From the NCBI GenBank assembly GCA_025655455.1, contig JAHXIV010000007.1:62001-126000 (forward strand): 64,000 nucleotides of DNA, given 5' to 3'. The first letter of the stretch is position 1. Every line of letters begins with the position of its first letter. The translations under genes and the position numbers were made by a program. The notes under the pieces were generated by a model that did no database searches, had not been told where the DNA came from, and saw only the letters and a program-made list of their open reading frames with translations. Source of the DNA: a gamma proteobacterium symbiont of Taylorina sp. GTDB taxonomy: Bacteria; Pseudomonadota; Gammaproteobacteria; GRL18. This document shows positions 19,822 through 27,312 of this stretch, piece after piece.

Positions 19822-20418
19822 TTAAGCTGCTACTGACCGCCAAGCACAGTTCCATACATCATCGAGCTTGTCCATTAATGAATGTTCTATCACACCATCC
19901 AATCGTAAAAAAATCAGACGTAAGGCTCCGCCATAGAGTGATGCAGCTGCGACCAAATCATCAATTGGAACAAGTTCACCATCTGTGATTGCTGCAGTCA
20001 CAAATTCACGCATTTTCTGAAAGGGTCTGGATGAACAAATAGGGTTATTTCCAGGTAAAAATTCTTTATGTTTTGCATATAAAATAAATTCCATGACTTC
20101 AGGCTCTGTTTCTGTGATACGAAACAATAATTCAATCACAGCCCTGCATCGTTGTTTTGAAGTTGGAAAATGCATTTCTATCTCATCAAGTGCCAGATTC
20201 ATACGCATGACCAGGCTCTCATACAAAGCGCTTGCAATACCCTCTTTATCTTTAAAATGATGATAAATTGAACCTGTACTACAACCAGAAGCTTTCACGA
20301 TATCAGGTACTGAGGTGTTGAAATAACCTTGCTTTGTAAACAGGATCAGGGATGCATTGATAACACGCTCATGCACTCCTTTAACAGGGAGAGGTGTTTT
20401 TTTACTGGTTATAGTCAT
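19822..20418 (-). CDS. TetR/AcrR-family transcription repressor
   Basis: 198 residues. N-terminal three-helix DNA-binding domain (about 15-62) with the family signature INASLILFTKQGYFNTSVPDIV region and recognition helix STGSIYHHFKDKEGIASALYE region; helical ligand-binding/dimer domain after it. It heads the minus-strand series 20418-16904. Two related palindromes, one inside its own promoter and one before the next gene, indicate autoregulation plus control of the membrane/DsrE/TlpA genes. The ATG lies where transcription should start, so no ribosome-binding site is available. Ligand unknown. Confidence 0.85.
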   Translation of the reverse strand: MTITSKKTPLPVKGVHERVINASLILFTKQGYFNTSVPDIVKASGCSTGSIYHHFKDKEGIASALYESLVMRMNLALDEIEMHFPTSKQRCRAVIELLFRITETEPEVMEFILYAKHKEFLPGNNPICSSRPFQKMREFVTAAITDGELVPIDDLVAAASLYGGALRLIFLRLDGVIEHSLMDKLDDVWNCAWRSVAA

Positions 20419-20424
20419 TTGACT

Positions 20425-20453
20425 AGTATAAAACGAACGTTCATTCTAGTCAA
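20425..20453 (-). promoter_or_regulatory. Sigma-70 promoter with embedded operator for the TetR gene
   Basis: On the minus strand TTGACT (20448-20453) and TATACT (20425-20430) are separated by exactly 17 bp. The whole spacer (20431-20447) is the operator-like palindrome containing GAACGTTC. The outer arms GACTAG and CTAGTC are also an inverted pair. Predicted start of transcription is within a base or two of the A of the ATG (20418). Confidence 0.8.
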
Positions 20454-20641
20454 TAAGTATTTTGTGCTTCAGCTGCTCGACGAAAATTACCATATTCCCG
20501 TAGAGCCAGTGCATAAGATAAGTTATTTAGAGTAAACTTGATGCATTCAAAGTATCATATGTAAACTAATAATATATTAGATATTGAGCTGTAGTTAAAT
20601 TATACTATGGTTATTTTGTAACAAATTTTGGAGTCAATTCA

Positions 20642-21046
20642 ATGCTGGATTATGTTGCTCTGGGCTTATTATTTTTTGTGGCCATTACTCTCTTTTATGG
20701 CATTATTGCTATTCATGATATTCCTTATGAAATATCTAAACACAGAAATCATCCCCAACAGGATGCGATTCATGTCGCCGGTTGGGTCAGTTTATTTACT
20801 CTGCATGTGCTGTGGCCATTTTTATGGATTTGGGCCACTCTATATAGAGAAGATAGAGGATGGGGCTTTCAAAATCAGAAATACGCTGAAGAAGATGAAA
20901 GTGAATCATTAAAAAACCAACTGGCTGACTTACAAGAACGTTTTAATCAAATGGAAAAAACACTTTCAGAAACAAGCAGATCCACTTCTAATAAAACTCA
21001 ACAGACTGAAACTTCAGCCACTCAGTCAGCACAGGGAGAACAATAA
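20642..21046 (+). CDS. DUF3302 inner-membrane protein (YiaW-like)
   Basis: 134 residues with two transmembrane helices (about 5-25 and 48-68), the WPFLWIWATLYREDRGWGF motif typical of DUF3302/YiaW, and a polar Gln/Ser/Thr-rich coiled-coil C terminus (about 85-134). In E. coli yiaW is paired with the HlyD-family yiaV, as here: the stop codon shares one base with the next ATG. TTTGGAG lies 9 nt before the ATG. Probable partner of a membrane-fusion protein; exact role unknown. Confidence 0.8.
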   Translation: MLDYVALGLLFFVAITLFYGIIAIHDIPYEISKHRNHPQQDAIHVAGWVSLFTLHVLWPFLWIWATLYREDRGWGFQNQKYAEEDESESLKNQLADLQERFNQMEKTLSETSRSTSNKTQQTETSATQSAQGEQ

Positions 21047-22005
21047 TGGAATTGCTGCTTATTCTGACTTATACCGCAATCTGTATATCTATATTTAAAA
21101 TTTTTAAAATACCATTAACTAAATGGACTGTTCCAACAGCAGGCTTAGGTGGTGTGGTATTAATCGCAACACTCTTTATTTTTATGAATTATAACCATCC
21201 TTACTCCGAATTTACCCGGGAATATTTTGCCAGTACACCAATTCTTCCTGCTGTAAGAGGAAAAGTAATCTCAGTCAATGCTAAGCCTAATGTCCCATTA
21301 AAGGCAGGGGATGTATTATTTCAAATTGATCCGGAACCGTTTCAGTATAAGGTAGATGCTCTTGTGGCTCAGTTAGGTTCAGCGCAATTGGATCTGGATA
21401 GAGCACTGCTGTTAATGAAAAAACAGGTGGGAAAACAAAGAGACGTGGATGTTACTCAGAAAAGGGTGGATGATCTCAGTGCACAGTTAAAAAATGCTAA
21501 ATTTGAGCTGGATGAAACAACGGTACGGGCGTACTCTGATGGCTATGTGACTCAAATGTTTATTTATCCGGGCTTGTATGTGGTTCCGGTGCCATTAAAA
21601 CCATCCATGGTATTTGTTCAGTCTGGAACTTTTACTTATACCGGCTGGTATCGACAAAATAGTTTACTAAGATTAAAAAAAGGTTCTGCAGCAGAGATTG
21701 CTTTTGATGGTTTGCCAGGCCAGGTTTTTTCTGCAGAGGTTGTCAAAGTTCTAAATGTTATGGCTGAAGGTGAATTACAGGCCAGTGGTAAACTATATGA
21801 TATGTATTCTCAACTCAATCCTGGAAGAATTCCGGTTATTTTAAAAATAACCGATCCCGAATTTGCTGAATTTGCTGATCTGGTTCCCGGTGGAGCCTAT
21901 GGTCAGTCAGCCATTTATTCTGAACATGCTCATCATCTGGCTGTTTTGAGAAAGATATTATTACGTATGGCATCATGGTTGAATTATTTATTTCCTTTTC
22001 ACTAA
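21046..22005 (+). CDS. HlyD-family membrane-fusion protein (YiaV-like)
   Basis: 319 residues: two N-terminal hydrophobic segments (about 1-15 and 25-42), then a biotinyl-lipoyl-like hairpin (ILPAVRGKVISVNAKPNVPLKAGDVLFQIDPEPF region), an alpha-helical hairpin (about 100-165) and a beta-barrel part. It belongs to the periplasmic adaptor family that pairs with a small YiaW/DUF3302 protein and acts in export or envelope stress. No transporter or outer-membrane channel is adjacent, so it may work with a pump encoded elsewhere. GGAG is upstream in the end of the previous gene. Confidence 0.85.
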   Translation: MELLLILTYTAICISIFKIFKIPLTKWTVPTAGLGGVVLIATLFIFMNYNHPYSEFTREYFASTPILPAVRGKVISVNAKPNVPLKAGDVLFQIDPEPFQYKVDALVAQLGSAQLDLDRALLLMKKQVGKQRDVDVTQKRVDDLSAQLKNAKFELDETTVRAYSDGYVTQMFIYPGLYVVPVPLKPSMVFVQSGTFTYTGWYRQNSLLRLKKGSAAEIAFDGLPGQVFSAEVVKVLNVMAEGELQASGKLYDMYSQLNPGRIPVILKITDPEFAEFADLVPGGAYGQSAIYSEHAHHLAVLRKILLRMASWLNYLFPFH

Positions 22006-22025
22006 ATTTAACTGAGTGATTCAGG

Positions 22026-22838
22026 TTAAAAACAGAGGTTCAAAATCTCTTTGAATTTTTTGGGATGGGAAATAAAAGGGGTATGGCCGGCTGCAGAAAT
22101 ACTATGCAGTGAGATATTATTCTGTTCTGCCAATTGTTTTTGGCTCTTATAATTAACCAGAGCGTCCCGTTTACCACTGATTAAATGAATGGGAATTTGT
22201 GATATCTGCTGTAGTTGCTGTCTTTTATCCTCTTTTAATAACATATTCAAGCCATATTCTAAAGCTTTATTATCAGCTTGTCCTCTGTTAAATAGTTGTG
22301 CATATAAAAATTTAATATCCTGTCGGGCTGTTTGGCTGCCCATAGCCTGAAGGGCTAAAAAGCGTTTTAGTGTTGTCTGGTGATCGACCAGTAAACTTTG
22401 ATAGAATTCTTTAAAAACAGTGACTGCTACAGCATGCGGCCAATGATCAGTTTGTACAAAACAGGGTGTTGAACTGACCAGAATCAATTGTGATACTTCT
22501 GTTGTTAGTCTGCTTGCCAATTCTATTGCCACCAGACCACCCATTGACCATGCAATTATAATGTTTTGTCTGTCTTCCAGTATAGACTGCAAACTTAGTG
22601 ACAGTGACTGAGCATTATAATGTCCGCCCAGCTGTTCAAGAGAATAATCTGCACTTTGTCCGTATCCGGGCAAGTCAACAGCTATTATTGAATAATCTGG
22701 ATGTAATAGTTCCAGAGACACGGCAATATCATTCCATATATTGCTGTTCATGCCCCAGCCGTGGATGAATACAATCTGCTTATTTGAGTCAGCTTCACCC
22801 CATTTTTGTGTGCCTAATTGTGTACTCTTATCAAACAT
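22026..22838 (-). CDS. bioH: Pimeloyl-ACP methyl ester esterase BioH
   Basis: Alpha/beta hydrolase (270 residues) that removes the methyl group from pimeloyl-ACP methyl ester at the end of biotin side-chain synthesis. Catalytic triad: Ser98 in AWSMGG, Asp225 in SGKRDALV and His252 in AAGHTPF; oxyanion motif HGWGMN near 26-31. It follows bioF by 51 bp. The first residues MFDKSTQ come from the shared leader repeat (see findings) and extend the N terminus by about ten residues relative to E. coli BioH. Biotin genes bioC and bioD are not adjacent. Confidence 0.9.
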   Translation of the reverse strand: MFDKSTQLGTQKWGEADSNKQIVFIHGWGMNSNIWNDIAVSLELLHPDYSIIAVDLPGYGQSADYSLEQLGGHYNAQSLSLSLQSILEDRQNIIIAWSMGGLVAIELASRLTTEVSQLILVSSTPCFVQTDHWPHAVAVTVFKEFYQSLLVDHQTTLKRFLALQAMGSQTARQDIKFLYAQLFNRGQADNKALEYGLNMLLKEDKRQQLQQISQIPIHLISGKRDALVNYKSQKQLAEQNNISLHSISAAGHTPFISHPKKFKEILNLCF

Positions 22839-22891
22839 AAACCTGCCTTGAGCGAATAAAGAGTACCCCCAGTCTTATTTGCTGAAGGCTC
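22819..22891 (-). repeat. Leader repeat copy D (shortened), bioF-bioH junction
   Basis: A short copy of the leader repeat. It has the outer parts GAGCCTTCAGC and AAATAAGAC-GGGG and the MFDK start, but lacks the roughly 45 bp between two direct AAATAA words found in the other copies, as expected after deletion between short direct repeats. The bioF stop codon lies inside it and the first seven codons of bioH belong to it. Confidence 0.65.
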
Positions 22892-24089
22892 ATAGACATA
22901 GGGATTGAACTTCATCCAGTGCAGATAATAATTGTTCAATATCTTTTTCACTATGATCGGCGGAAAATGTAATACGCAGGCGTGCAGTCCCTTTGGGAAC
23001 TGTTGGAGGACGAATGGCCGTGACCAGAATGCCTTTAGCTTCTAATGCCTGGCTAATTTTCATTGCTGTTTTATTATGACCAATCATAATGGGCTGAATT
23101 GGTGTGCTGGAATCCATCAGGGATAGACCTAACTGCTCAGCTCCGCAACGGAAGCGGATAATTAATTGTCGGAGTTTTTCCCTGCGCCAACTTTCTTCCT
23201 GGGAAATTTTTATACTCATAATTAAAGCATGAGCCAGTGCAGGCGGCATGGATGTAGTATAAATATAGGGACGGGCTTTTTGAATCAATGTTTCAATCAA
23301 GGCATTACTGCCCGCGACAAATGCACCAAAAACTCCCATAGCCTTGCCCAAGGTAGCCATATAAATGGGTAATTGCTCTTGATCCAGGGCATATTCCTCC
23401 GCAATACCTGCTCCATTTTTTCCTAATACACCAAAACCATGGGCATCATCCAGCATAAGCCAGGCATCATGTTCACGGCAAAGAGAAGAAAGCTGAGAGG
23501 CTTCAGCCAGATCGCCATCCATACTAAAAACAGCATCACTCATCACTAATTTTCTTGCTGTGGGTGGTGTGGAATTTTTATTAAATTGTCTTGCCAAACT
23601 GGTCAGGTTGTTATGGGGATAGCGTTTGAATTGACTGCCTGATAATGCGCTGGATAATAAAGCTGCATCGATGAGAGAGGCATGGTTTAACTTGTCCTGA
23701 TAGACAACATCTCCCTTTCCTAATAAAGCGCTGGCAATACCCAGGTTAGCCATATAACCAGTTGAAAAGAGTAAGGCTCGATCACGTCCGGTATATTCAG
23801 CCAGTATTTCTTCAAGCTCATGATGTGCGCGGTTATGACCACTAACCAGGTGTGCTGCACCACTTCCAGCACCGTAAATATTGACTCCCTGTTTGAATTG
23901 TTTAACAACATCCGGATGATGTGCCAGCCCCAGATAATCATTACTGCAAAAGCTCAGCAGTTTTTTTGTATTAGTCTTTAGATAAACACTTTTATTGTCA
24001 GCTGAGGGAGCTTCAATTATTTTTCGTTGCCGATAAAGTGAATCCTGCTGCTGTTTAACTAAATCTCTTTGCAGGATCTTATCAAACAT
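22890..24089 (-). CDS. bioF: 8-amino-7-oxononanoate synthase
   Basis: PLP-dependent enzyme (399 residues) condensing pimeloyl-ACP with alanine to KAPA in biotin synthesis. Type I aminotransferase fold of the alpha-oxoamine synthase group: FCSNDYLGLAHHP (48-59), GAGSGAAHLVSG (73-84), GYMANLG (111-117), DDAHGFG (214-220) and the PLP lysine Lys249 in YMATLGKAMGVFG. Second gene of bioB-bioF-bioH; 108 bp after bioB with a full leader repeat in the gap, which also supplies its first codons. Confidence 0.96.
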   Translation of the reverse strand: MFDKILQRDLVKQQQDSLYRQRKIIEAPSADNKSVYLKTNTKKLLSFCSNDYLGLAHHPDVVKQFKQGVNIYGAGSGAAHLVSGHNRAHHELEEILAEYTGRDRALLFSTGYMANLGIASALLGKGDVVYQDKLNHASLIDAALLSSALSGSQFKRYPHNNLTSLARQFNKNSTPPTARKLVMSDAVFSMDGDLAEASQLSSLCREHDAWLMLDDAHGFGVLGKNGAGIAEEYALDQEQLPIYMATLGKAMGVFGAFVAGSNALIETLIQKARPYIYTTSMPPALAHALIMSIKISQEESWRREKLRQLIIRFRCGAEQLGLSLMDSSTPIQPIMIGHNKTAMKISQALEAKGILVTAIRPPTVPKGTARLRITFSADHSEKDIEQLLSALDEVQSLCL

Positions 24090-24170
24090 AAAACTTTACC
24101 CCTGTCTTATTTGCAATGTAACTATGTTTACAAAGCGACAGCGGCAAAAATTTTATTTGCTGAGGTCTCT
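24069..24170 (-). repeat. Leader repeat copy A, bioB-bioF junction
   Basis: Full-length copy of a dispersed leader repeat, read on the minus strand: CCTCAGCAAATAAAATTT, then GCCGCTGTCGCTTTG, TTGCAAATAAGACAGGGG and ATGTTTGATAAGATCCT. It is followed without a break by bioF coding sequence and includes about 21 coding bases. Related copies lie at 44897-44994, 35764-35838 and 22819-22891. Confidence 0.75.
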
Positions 24171-24197
24171 TATCCAGGTTCATAATAGTGAATTTTA

Positions 24198-25238
24198 TCA
24201 GACTATATTAGCAGAAGTGCTTTGAGCTTGAACAGGCTGCTGTCTGGATGATTTATTCTTACAGTCTTTGTTTTTTTCCAGCTGGGTATTGATGCCTAAA
24301 TTTTCAAATAGTTTTTGATCTCTGTTAGTACTTGTATTATCAGTGGTCAGTAAGCGCTCACCATAAAAGACTGAATTGGCTCCGGCAAAGAAGCACATTG
24401 CCTGCATTTCATCGGACATTTCTTCCCGGCCTGCTGAGAGTCTGACGACTGACATGGGCATCATTATTCTGGCAACAGCGACAGTACGCACAAATTCCAG
24501 AGGGTCTATAGCATCCGCACCGAATAAAGGGGTGCCCTCAACCTGCACCAGCATATTAATGGGCACACTGTCCGGGTGTTTGCTCATATTGGCTAGTTGT
24601 ATCAGCAGACTGCATCGATCTTTACGTGCTTCACCCATGCCTAAAATGCCTCCGCTGCAAACATTGATACCAGCTTCCTGAACAGAGTTCAATGTATCCA
24701 GGCGATCCTGAAAAGTACGGGTTGAAATCACATTAGCGTAAAATTCCGGGGAAGTATCCAGATTATGGTTATAGTAATCCAGGCCAACTTCTTTCAATTG
24801 CTGCACCTGCTCTGTATCGAGCATGCCTAAGGTCACACAACTCTCCATATCCAGAGATTTAACCGCCTTAATCATTTCCAGAACTTTGGGAAAATCTCGT
24901 TTATTGGGTCTTGACCAGGCCGCTCCCATACAGAAACGATCAGCACCTTCTGATTTTGCCTGTCTGGCAGCACTGATCACTTTATCCAGAGCCAACAGAC
25001 TTTCAGGCTCGAGATCTGTATTATGATGAGCACTTTGTGAACAATAACCACAATCTTCTGAACATTTCCCTGTTTTGATACTCAGCAGTGTACTGATTTG
25101 AATTGAATTGGGATCAAAGTTTGCGCGATGAATGGTATGAGCCTGAAATAATAGATCATTTAAGGGTAAATCGAACAGAGCCTGAACCTCAGAAATGTCC
25201 CAATTATGTCTTAATTCACCTGTTGCCTGAAATGTCAT
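24198..25238 (-). CDS. bioB: Biotin synthase
   Basis: Radical SAM enzyme (346 residues) inserting sulfur into dethiobiotin. The SAM-cluster cysteines are Cys59, Cys63 and Cys66 in [15 protein letters not shown]; the second-cluster cysteines lie in ESCVTLGML and [13 protein letters not shown], and the last ligand Arg is in [10 protein letters not shown]. The polar C-terminal tail (about 315-346, Lys/Gln/Ser-rich) is normal for the family. First gene of the biotin unit; upstream is a 394-bp region with two palindromic elements, the first starting 20 bp from the ATG. Confidence 0.97.
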   Translation of the reverse strand: MTFQATGELRHNWDISEVQALFDLPLNDLLFQAHTIHRANFDPNSIQISTLLSIKTGKCSEDCGYCSQSAHHNTDLEPESLLALDKVISAARQAKSEGADRFCMGAAWSRPNKRDFPKVLEMIKAVKSLDMESCVTLGMLDTEQVQQLKEVGLDYYNHNLDTSPEFYANVISTRTFQDRLDTLNSVQEAGINVCSGGILGMGEARKDRCSLLIQLANMSKHPDSVPINMLVQVEGTPLFGADAIDPLEFVRTVAVARIMMPMSVVRLSAGREEMSDEMQAMCFFAGANSVFYGERLLTTDNTSTNRDQKLFENLGINTQLEKNKDCKNKSSRQQPVQAQSTSANIV

Positions 25239-25258
25239 ATTATTGCCCGTAGATTATA

Positions 25259-25438
25259 ATCCTAAATAAATCAGTTGAACCTACTGCGAACGTCCAATGC
25301 ACTGAATCTTCAAGATTTTTCAGAATATTTTAGGCTCACCCGTAGGGTGACTACGAATAAACCTAAAATAACCTGTAAAGCCTTGAATATCCAGCACCTT
25401 GATCGTTCTCGCTACGATTCAACTGATTAATTTAGGAT
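25259..25438. mobile_element. MITE-like palindromic element 1 (180 bp)
   Basis: Ends ATCCTAAATAAATCAGTTGAA and its inverted counterpart ATTCAACTGATTAATTTAGGAT. The two halves align as arms of about 75 bases, including ATTTTAGG against CCTAAAAT and the central TCACCC-GTA-GGGTGA hairpin. It encodes nothing. Such a size and full palindromic structure suit a miniature inverted-repeat transposable element or a large REP-type element. No transposase is in the window. Confidence 0.7.
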
Positions 25439-25476
25439 AATGTATTATTTATAGAATGCTTATTGTAACATAGACA

Positions 25477-25627
25477 TATACCCAAACAACTTGAAAATGC
25501 AGGTTTCAGCAAGCCCATAAGTTCATTCTTCGGCGTTATGAAAATTGGCTATTCATGCGATTTCATGCCTTGAATAACAAACTTATGAACTCACTGAATT
25601 CCTGTATTTCCAGGTAGTTTGGGTATA
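25477..25627. mobile_element. MITE-like palindromic element 2 (151 bp)
   Basis: Perfect 11-bp terminal inverted repeats TATACCCAAAC (25477-25487) and GTTTGGGTATA (25617-25627). The arms continue imperfectly for about 55 bases, for example CATAAGTTCATTCTTC against GAATAACAAACTTATG. TA at both ends could be a TA target duplication as made by IS630/Tc1-mariner elements (inference). It is unrelated in sequence to element 1. Confidence 0.75.
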
Positions 25628-25632
25628 ATGAA

Positions 25633-26379
25633 GTGAACTACAGTTCCTGGAGTCAACTTATCACCTATCTGCTTAATCGACTGATAGCAAAACACTGCTT
25701 ATTCTGTTTGCAAAAGACACTCAGTGATAATGACTTGTGTGATGATTGTCTTGCGGCTTTTGCTATTAATGACTGCTGCTGCAAACGTTGTGCCTCTCCT
25801 ATGGAAGAACAGAGAACGCAGCAGCAATTATTATGTGGTCATTGCTTAAGTCACCATTCATTCTATGACAAGGTTTATAGCCCTTATCGTTATACAGAGG
25901 ATATTCGTTATCTGATCACCAAATTAAAATATCAAAAGAAAATCCACTTTGCTAAAACTCTGGCAGAATTATTTATTAAACAAAACCACAATAATAAAGA
26001 TTTCCAACAGCCACAGCTTATTCTTCCAATGCCCATGCATGTCAGGCGTCTGCGAGAACGTGGTTATAACCAGGCTTTGGAACTCAGTCGATTTTTTGCT
26101 TCATTTTATTCATTACCTCTGGATTACAGCAGCATTGTTCGCTCTCGTTACACAGAGCTGCAAGCTGGCCTGGCAGCAACAGATAGACAAAAAAATGTAG
26201 CCAATGCTTTTACTATTAAGAAACCTTTAGACTATAAACATATTGCCCTGGTAGACGATGTTATGACAACAGGCAGTAGTGCCAATGAAGTTGCAAAGTT
26301 GCTTAAAATTTCTTCTCAAAATAAGGGCGTAATGCGGATTGATGTCTGGACTATTGCCAGAGCAGGGATTAAGCATTAA
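25633..26379 (+). CDS. comF: ComF-family phosphoribosyltransferase-like protein
   Basis: 248 residues. An N-terminal zinc-ribbon region carries paired cysteines (CLFC, CDDC, CCCKRC, CGHC within about 20-75) and the C-terminal half is a PRTase-type domain with VALVDDVMTTGSSANEVA (the PRPP loop). ComF is needed for DNA uptake in naturally transformable bacteria; in others (GntX) the role is less clear. The GTG start at 25633 gives the full-length product; no clear Shine-Dalgarno sequence. In many gammaproteobacteria comF is next to bioB, as here. Confidence 0.88.
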   Translation: MNYSSWSQLITYLLNRLIAKHCLFCLQKTLSDNDLCDDCLAAFAINDCCCKRCASPMEEQRTQQQLLCGHCLSHHSFYDKVYSPYRYTEDIRYLITKLKYQKKIHFAKTLAELFIKQNHNNKDFQQPQLILPMPMHVRRLRERGYNQALELSRFFASFYSLPLDYSSIVRSRYTELQAGLAATDRQKNVANAFTIKKPLDYKHIALVDDVMTTGSSANEVAKLLKISSQNKGVMRIDVWTIARAGIKH

Positions 26380-26397
26380 TTTAAACTGGAGGAATGA

Positions 26398-27312
26398 GTG
26401 AAAAATTTTGATGTTTCTAATCATATTGTTATTGCCGGATGTGGTCATCTAGGTCGTAAAGTAGTTGATAGTTTATTAAGCAGAAGGGGAATTACAGCAA
26501 AAAATATTAGCACTCTGGTTAAAACAGAGCAAAGCAGGGATCTATGTGTTGAAAAAGGTTGTGAAAGCTTTGCCATTAATTTAGATAAGCAAGACTCTGT
26601 TGTTCCGTCACTATTTAAAACAGCGGATACACTGCTTTATTATTTTATACCACCACCACGGCAGGGTCGAGAGGATAGTCGTGCTCGGGAATTTATCAGT
26701 CAATTAACAAAAGGCCGGTCATTCCAGCCAAAAAAAATAGTATTGATTAGTACGACAGGAGTATATGGCAATTGTCATGGAAAATGGGTGGATGAAATGA
26801 GTCCTGTTAATCCACAAGTTGATAGAGCATTGCGACGGGTAGATGCTGAGCAGCAATTTCAATCCTATAGTCATACTTTTAAAATCCCACTGGTGATTTT
26901 AAGGGTTTCAGGTATTTATGGGGCGGGAAAATTACCATTAAGGCGAATCCGTGCAAAAATACCTATTGTACGAAAGGAAGACTCGCCCTATAGTAATCGT
27001 ATTCATATTGATGATTTATTTGAAATCTGTATTGAAGCAGGTTTTTCTGAACATATTAGTGGAATTTATAATTGTGCTGATGGCCATCCTACAACGATGT
27101 ATGATTATTTTATAAAAGTAGCACAGGCCAATCATTTGCCTGAGCCGCAGGTGATTAGCTTAGAACAGGCTCGCAAACAATTATCTGCAGGTATGTTATC
27201 CTATATGGATGAATCACGGCGCATCGATAACAAGAAACTTTTAAAGTACTTTAATCTGCGCTTAAAACACCCTGAGTTAACATTGGAAAATCTTAGAGAA
27301 AAACTTTGTTAA
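26398..27312 (+). CDS. NAD-dependent epimerase/dehydratase-family (extended SDR) protein
   Basis: 304 residues resembling the YeeZ group of atypical extended SDRs. N-terminal Rossmann motif IAGCGHLGRKVV, then ISTTGVYGNCHGKWVDE (the position of the SDR Ser/Tyr region), LRVSGIYGAGKLPL and the C-terminal HIDDLFEICIEAG and YNCADGHPT segments. Substrate unknown. GTG start with GGAGGAATGA immediately upstream. Stop codon TAA shares bases with the stop of the convergent GGDEF-EAL gene in the tetramer TTAA. Confidence 0.82.
   Translation: MKNFDVSNHIVIAGCGHLGRKVVDSLLSRRGITAKNISTLVKTEQSRDLCVEKGCESFAINLDKQDSVVPSLFKTADTLLYYFIPPPRQGREDSRAREFISQLTKGRSFQPKKIVLISTTGVYGNCHGKWVDEMSPVNPQVDRALRRVDAEQQFQSYSHTFKIPLVILRVSGIYGAGKLPLRRIRAKIPIVRKEDSPYSNRIHIDDLFEICIEAGFSEHISGIYNCADGHPTTMYDYFIKVAQANHLPEPQVISLEQARKQLSAGMLSYMDESRRIDNKKLLKYFNLRLKHPELTLENLREKLC

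Larger units (their letters stand above)
25239..25632. other. bioB / comF intergenic region with two palindromic elements
   Basis: This 394-bp divergent region has no reading frame of interest. Almost all of it is two separate long imperfect inverted repeats, listed next (25259-25438 and 25477-25627), with a 38-bp AT-rich linker. Promoters for bioB and comF must be within or overlap these elements. Confidence 0.7.

Noticed and set aside
22033-22060. tRNA-like GAGGTTCAAAATCTC
   Set aside because: It is within the bioH coding end; there is no cloverleaf around it and no CCA-type acceptor.
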